A DNA stretch of 32,122 bases, taken from a virus. The stretch is from the IMG/VR virus record IMGVR_UViG_3300036668_000023, positions 1 through 32,122 of that record; one strand, written 5' to 3'. Both the position numbers and the translations under genes were made by a program. Each line of letters begins with the position of its first letter. The first letter of the stretch is position 1. A model generated the notes under the pieces. The model was given only the letters and a program-made list of their open reading frames with translations. It searched no databases and had not been told where the DNA came from. Positions 29,885 to 32,122 of this stretch are shown piece by piece.

Positions 29885-30457
29885 ATGCAAAAAATAGCAC
29901 AGGCTTTTGTAGCCGCCAAACGTGAATTTGCACCAGCGCTCAAGACCTCAACCAACCCACACTTTAAGAGCCGCTACGCTGACTTAGCTGGCTGCATGGA
30001 GGCAGTCAATGATGCTTTGCTGGCTAATGGCATTGCGCTGTACCAGGAGACCAGCGAAGACAGCACCGGCGTGACAGTTGAAACCGTGTTCTTGCATGAA
30101 TCAGGCGAGACACTGCGCGGCGGCAAACTGCACGTTCCTGCTAGCAAACAAGACCCCCAGGGATACGGTTCGGCACTTACATATGCCAGACGCTACTCGG
30201 TAATGGCGGCTTGCGGCATAGCGGCAGAAGACGATGATGGTAATGCGGCAGTCAAAGCAAAGCCAACCAAGCCAGCAGTAAAGCAAATCAGCGAGCAAGA
30301 CTTAAACCTGGCGCTTAATAGCGTTGCACACGCTCAAACGCTAGACGACCTAAAGAGCGTTTACACAGAGGCAATTAAGTTTTGTGGCTCAGACGATGCG
30401 GCCAAGGCTCACGTTATTGCGTCAAAGAACCAACGCAAAGAGGAGTTGTCAGCATGA
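29885..30457 (+). CDS. erf: ERF-family single-strand annealing protein
   Basis: 190 residues. ERF hallmarks are present: N-P-H-F-K-S-R-Y-A-D-L at 24-34, V-E-T-V-F-L-H-E-S-G-E near 65-75 and Y-G-S-A-L-T-Y-A-R-R-Y-S at 94-105, then an acidic and variable C-terminal part. P22 Erf anneals complementary strands during circularisation and recombination. It overlaps the exonuclease gene by ATGA, forming an annealase-exonuclease pair. Confidence 0.94.
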   Translation: MQKIAQAFVAAKREFAPALKTSTNPHFKSRYADLAGCMEAVNDALLANGIALYQETSEDSTGVTVETVFLHESGETLRGGKLHVPASKQDPQGYGSALTYARRYSVMAACGIAAEDDDGNAAVKAKPTKPAVKQISEQDLNLALNSVAHAQTLDDLKSVYTEAIKFCGSDDAAKAHVIASKNQRKEELSA

Positions 30458-31089
30458 GCGAACAAGGCACGCCAGAATGGTTTGCGACCCGAATTGGCCT
30501 GGTGACTGCCAGCCGTGTAGCTGACCTCATGGCTAAAACCAAGTCAGGTTACTCAGCCAGCCGTGACAACTACATGGCGCAATTAGTGTGTGAGTTAGTT
30601 ACCGGCCAGCGCGAGGAGTCTTACAGCAACGCATCGATGGCATGGGGTAATGAGCAAGAACCTTTTGCACGCGCAGCATACGAGGCCAAGGCGAACGTTT
30701 TGGTTGACGAAGTAGGGTTCATACTCCATCCGACAATTGCAGGCTGTGGAGCTTCACCTGATGGACTGGTGGGTGACAGTGGCCTGGTTGAGATTAAATG
30801 CCCAAACACCAACACCGCACTAGAGGCTTGGTTGAAGTGGGCGGACGACAAGAATCCGGTAGCTAGCAAGTACAACGTTCAAATGCAGATGCAGATGGCT
30901 TGTACTCAGCGCAAGTGGTGTGACTACGTTATTTACGACCCTCGAATGCCCGAAAAAGCTCAGTTGTTGGTTGTGCGCGTAGACCGCGACGATGCTTTTA
31001 TTGCAGATATGGAGTTGGAAGTAACACGGTTTATTGAGGAGTTAAACAAAAAAGTTGTCAAGCTCAAAGCGGCAATGGAGGCGTTATGA
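30454..31089 (+). CDS. YqaJ-type viral exonuclease
   Basis: 211 residues; start set at the ATG overlapping the ERF stop, preceded by AGGAG. The start (G-T-P-E-W-F-A-T-R-I-G-L-V-T-A-S) is the typical YqaJ opening. The PD-(D/E)xK nuclease core is seen as S-P-D103-G-L-V, L-V-E113-I-K115-C-P and a Q-M-Q-M-Q-M segment near 143-148, with W-G-N-E-Q-E-P at 64-70. It should degrade one strand of double-stranded DNA ends to feed the ERF protein, as lambda Exo feeds Beta. Confidence 0.94.
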   Translation: MSEQGTPEWFATRIGLVTASRVADLMAKTKSGYSASRDNYMAQLVCELVTGQREESYSNASMAWGNEQEPFARAAYEAKANVLVDEVGFILHPTIAGCGASPDGLVGDSGLVEIKCPNTNTALEAWLKWADDKNPVASKYNVQMQMQMACTQRKWCDYVIYDPRMPEKAQLLVVRVDRDDAFIADMELEVTRFIEELNKKVVKLKAAMEAL

Positions 31090-31286
31090 CTGCAATTTAT
31101 CAAATTCAAAAATATTTAATGTCTGGCAAGTCAATAACATCGTTGCAGGCTTTAAATAAATACGGCTGTTTTAGACTGGCTGCTGCGATTCATAAGTTAC
31201 GCAAAAATGGAATGTCAATAAAGACAGAATACGTCACAAAAAACGGTAAAACGCTTGCAAAATATTTTTTAACCACCGAGGAATAA
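31086..31286 (+). CDS. Helix-turn-helix protein (HTH_39-like)
   Basis: 66 residues. I-Q-K-Y-L-M-S-G-K-S-I-T-S-L-Q-A-L, then R-L-A-A-A-I-H-K-L-R-K-N-G and a beta-wing-like S-I-K-T-E-Y-V-T-K-N-G-K match the small phage HTH_39 winged-helix pattern. It overlaps the exonuclease stop by ATGA. A DNA-binding regulator or recombination accessory; the target is unknown. Confidence 0.85.
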   Translation: MTAIYQIQKYLMSGKSITSLQALNKYGCFRLAAAIHKLRKNGMSIKTEYVTKNGKTLAKYFLTTEE

Positions 31287-31290
31287 TCAA

Positions 31291-31557
31291 ATGGCATATG
31301 AACAACGCGACAACTCAGGCTCACTTTTCAAAAATGACCGCAAAGAGAAAGACAACCACCCAGACTACAAAGGCACTTGCATGGTGGGTGGAGTGGAAAT
31401 GTGGATGAGTGCATGGCTAAAGACAGGCGCAAACGGCACGAAGTTTATGTCGTTCAGCTTCCAGCCCAAAGACCAGCAGCAAGCGCCAGCACGTCAAACA
31501 CTACCGCGTCAAACACCACAAGCAGAACCAATGCTTGATGATGATTTGCCGTTTTAA
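31291..31557 (+). CDS. Small phage protein with SSB-like acidic C-terminal tip
   Basis: 88 residues. The N-terminal 58 (M-A-Y-E-Q-R-D-N-S-G-S-L-F-K-N, then H-P-D-Y-K-G and M-S-A-W-L-K-T-G) form a short beta-rich family I recall in phages. A flexible Gln/Pro-rich linker (about 59-80) leads to the terminal D-D-D-L-P-F (83-88), nearly the same as the bacterial SSB tip. SSB uses that tip to recruit partner proteins, so this protein may take part in replication or recombination. An OB fold cannot be confirmed by eye. Confidence 0.82.
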   Translation: MAYEQRDNSGSLFKNDRKEKDNHPDYKGTCMVGGVEMWMSAWLKTGANGTKFMSFSFQPKDQQQAPARQTLPRQTPQAEPMLDDDLPF

Positions 31558-31565
31558 GAGTAGAC

Positions 31566-31718
31566 ATGTGGCCTTACATATTTGTCGGCTGGATAATATC
31601 CGCTTGGCTCACGCATATCATCACCTGCCTGCTGGATGGCTCGTGGGGCTTTCTAATAGCAGGTGCGCTGTTGTTCCCAATCGCTTGGGTACACGGCACG
31701 CTAATCTGGTTTCAATAG
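31566..31718 (+). CDS. 50-residue membrane miniprotein
   Basis: An ATG at 31566 opens a 50-residue, highly hydrophobic product (M-W-P-Y-I-F-V-G-W-I-I-S-A-W-L near the start, F-L-I-A-G-A-L-L-F-P-I-A-W-V-H-G later) with two likely membrane helices. This pattern (W-P then two helices with F-P-I-A-x-x-H-G) is familiar from small phage proteins. It sits between the SSB-tip protein and the Arc-like regulator. Function unknown. Confidence 0.75.
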   Translation: MWPYIFVGWIISAWLTHIITCLLDGSWGFLIAGALLFPIAWVHGTLIWFQ

Positions 31719-31727
31719 GAGTAAATA

Positions 31728-31865
31728 ATGGAAAAAGAACTTAAAGAGTACGTCAGCTTGCGCGTACCAAAGCCACTGCACACCAAGCTGGTTTCCCTGG
31801 CAAAGCAAAATGAGCGCTCGTTGACTGCTCAAATCGTGTTTTTGCTCAAAAAAGCAATAGGGTAA
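31728..31865 (+). CDS. Arc/Mnt-like ribbon-helix-helix DNA-binding protein
   Basis: 45 residues with AGGAG six bases before the ATG. A beta ribbon (Y-V-S-L-R-V-P) is followed by two helices (L-H-T-K-L-V-S-L-A-K-Q-N-E and S-L-T-A-Q-I-V-F-L-L-K-K-A-I), the Arc-family plan. Such dimers bind operators through the ribbon. It lies in a phage with P22-like gene content, and its stop codon falls inside the second copy of the operator-like repeat (31860-31872), suggesting autoregulation and control of the other copy at 29598-29610. Confidence 0.88.
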   Translation: MEKELKEYVSLRVPKPLHTKLVSLAKQNERSLTAQIVFLLKKAIG

Positions 31866-31873
31866 ACACCTAG
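31857..31873. promoter_or_regulatory. Operator-like element, site 2
   Basis: The sequence from 31860 to 31872 is identical to 29598-29610; the upstream AATA is also shared but shifted by one base. It overlaps the stop codon of the RHH regulator and precedes a promoter-like TAAAATAAA element. It is proposed as a second binding site of the same regulator. Confidence 0.45.
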
Positions 31874-31891
31874 AAAAATAACTTAATAAAC

Positions 31892-31946
31892 CTCCTGTTT
31901 GTCCTGCATTTGTGTGTAAAATAAATACAGGACAAACAAAAAGGAG
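31892..31946 (+). promoter_or_regulatory. Second rightward promoter region with large inverted repeat
   Basis: A perfect ten-base-pair inverted repeat (31897-31906 gtttgtcctg with 31928-31937) encloses 21 bases that include TAAAAT at 31917-31922. Immediately outside the left arm is CTCCT (31892-31896), complementary to the AGGAG ribosome-binding site at 31942-31946. RNA reading through from upstream could hide the ribosome-binding site, while RNA starting within the loop could not. Confidence 0.5.
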
Positions 31947-31954
31947 AAAGCAAA

Positions 31955-32068
31955 ATGGACTTTGATAGTCAAGACGAATACGAGGAATACCTAGAGGCTC
32001 GTCAAGAGCGTGACGACTGGGAACACGAACAATACGACATCGAGAAAGACCGCAGAAATGAGCAATAA
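31955..32068 (+). CDS. 37-residue very acidic/charged protein
   Basis: An ATG at 31955, with AAGGAG eight bases upstream, opens a 37-residue product rich in D, E, R and aromatic residues (M-D-F-D-S-Q-D-E-Y-E-E-Y-L). It lies downstream of the second promoter unit. Such short acidic proteins can act as inhibitors or DNA mimics, but there is no direct evidence here. Confidence 0.65.
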   Translation: MDFDSQDEYEEYLEARQERDDWEHEQYDIEKDRRNEQ

Positions 32069-32122
32069 ATTTTTAGCCAGCCTTGGATTATCGTCCTACA
32101 TCGAACTTGCAGTAATTGTCGC
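32058..32122 (+). CDS. Partial ORF cut by right window edge
   Basis: An ATG at 32058 overlaps the preceding gene by 11 bases and the frame stays open to the edge (21 codons: M-S-N-K-F-L-A-S-L-G-L-S-S-Y-I-E-L, then hydrophobic). Too short for assignment. Confidence 0.45.
   Translation, partial: MSNKFLASLGLSSYIELAVIV

Noticed and set aside
1-32122. Circular closure of the window
   Set aside because: Joining the right end to the left end does not continue the phosphoesterase into the expected G-H-x-H motif, and no terminal repeat was seen. The window is treated as an internal fragment.

Overview
The window is a contiguous piece of a double-stranded DNA phage genome, almost certainly a short-tailed podovirus with a P22-type virion. 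No host genes, integrase, tRNA, transposase or CRISPR array were seen. Both window edges cut genes, and joining the two ends does not restore the broken phosphoesterase, so this is not a closed circle at this join. Base composition is moderate, and the small-gene repertoire resembles that of phages of Gram-negative proteobacteria. A betaproteobacterial (freshwater-type) host is a guess from remembered family resemblance, not something the sequence proves.

Layout: a divergent switch lies near 29.4-29.65 kb. Leftward from it (minus strand, about 29.3 to 25.1 kb) runs a tightly overlapped early operon. It holds a DUF1376/O-like replication initiator with internal iterons, a P-like helicase-loader candidate, several tiny genes, an exported SleB-type cell-wall hydrolase, NinB and NinG, and it ends at a strong terminator (25017-25044). 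Next come a ParB-domain protein and a C5-cytosine methyltransferase (24.98-23.4 kb). The packaging and head genes follow in P22 order: small and large terminase, portal, scaffold, coat, terminator (17142-17174), small basic proteins, gp4-like, gp10-like, a needle-position protein, gp14-like GNAT, and gp7/gp20/gp16-like ejection proteins. After these come three adhesin-like proteins (tailspike/fibre, BNR propeller, beta-rich protein), the lysis cassette (2TM/3TM-type holin, coiled-coil membrane protein, GH108 endolysin) and a metallophosphoesterase cut by the left edge.

Rightward from the switch (plus strand, 29.67-32.12 kb) runs a second early operon: a small acidic protein, an ERF annealase, a YqaJ-type exonuclease, an HTH protein, a small protein with an SSB-like acidic tip, a membrane miniprotein, an Arc-like ribbon-helix-helix regulator, then a second promoter/operator unit and two more small ORFs. 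The ERF/YqaJ pair and NinB/NinG give the phage two recombination gene sets under divergent control.

Most genes overlap by ATGA or are separated by less than 30 bases. No stretch of 300 bases lacks a gene. The longest gene-poor pieces are 24977-25077 (terminator and possible promoter), 29289-29394 (structured leader and promoter) and 29560-29672 (divergent control region).
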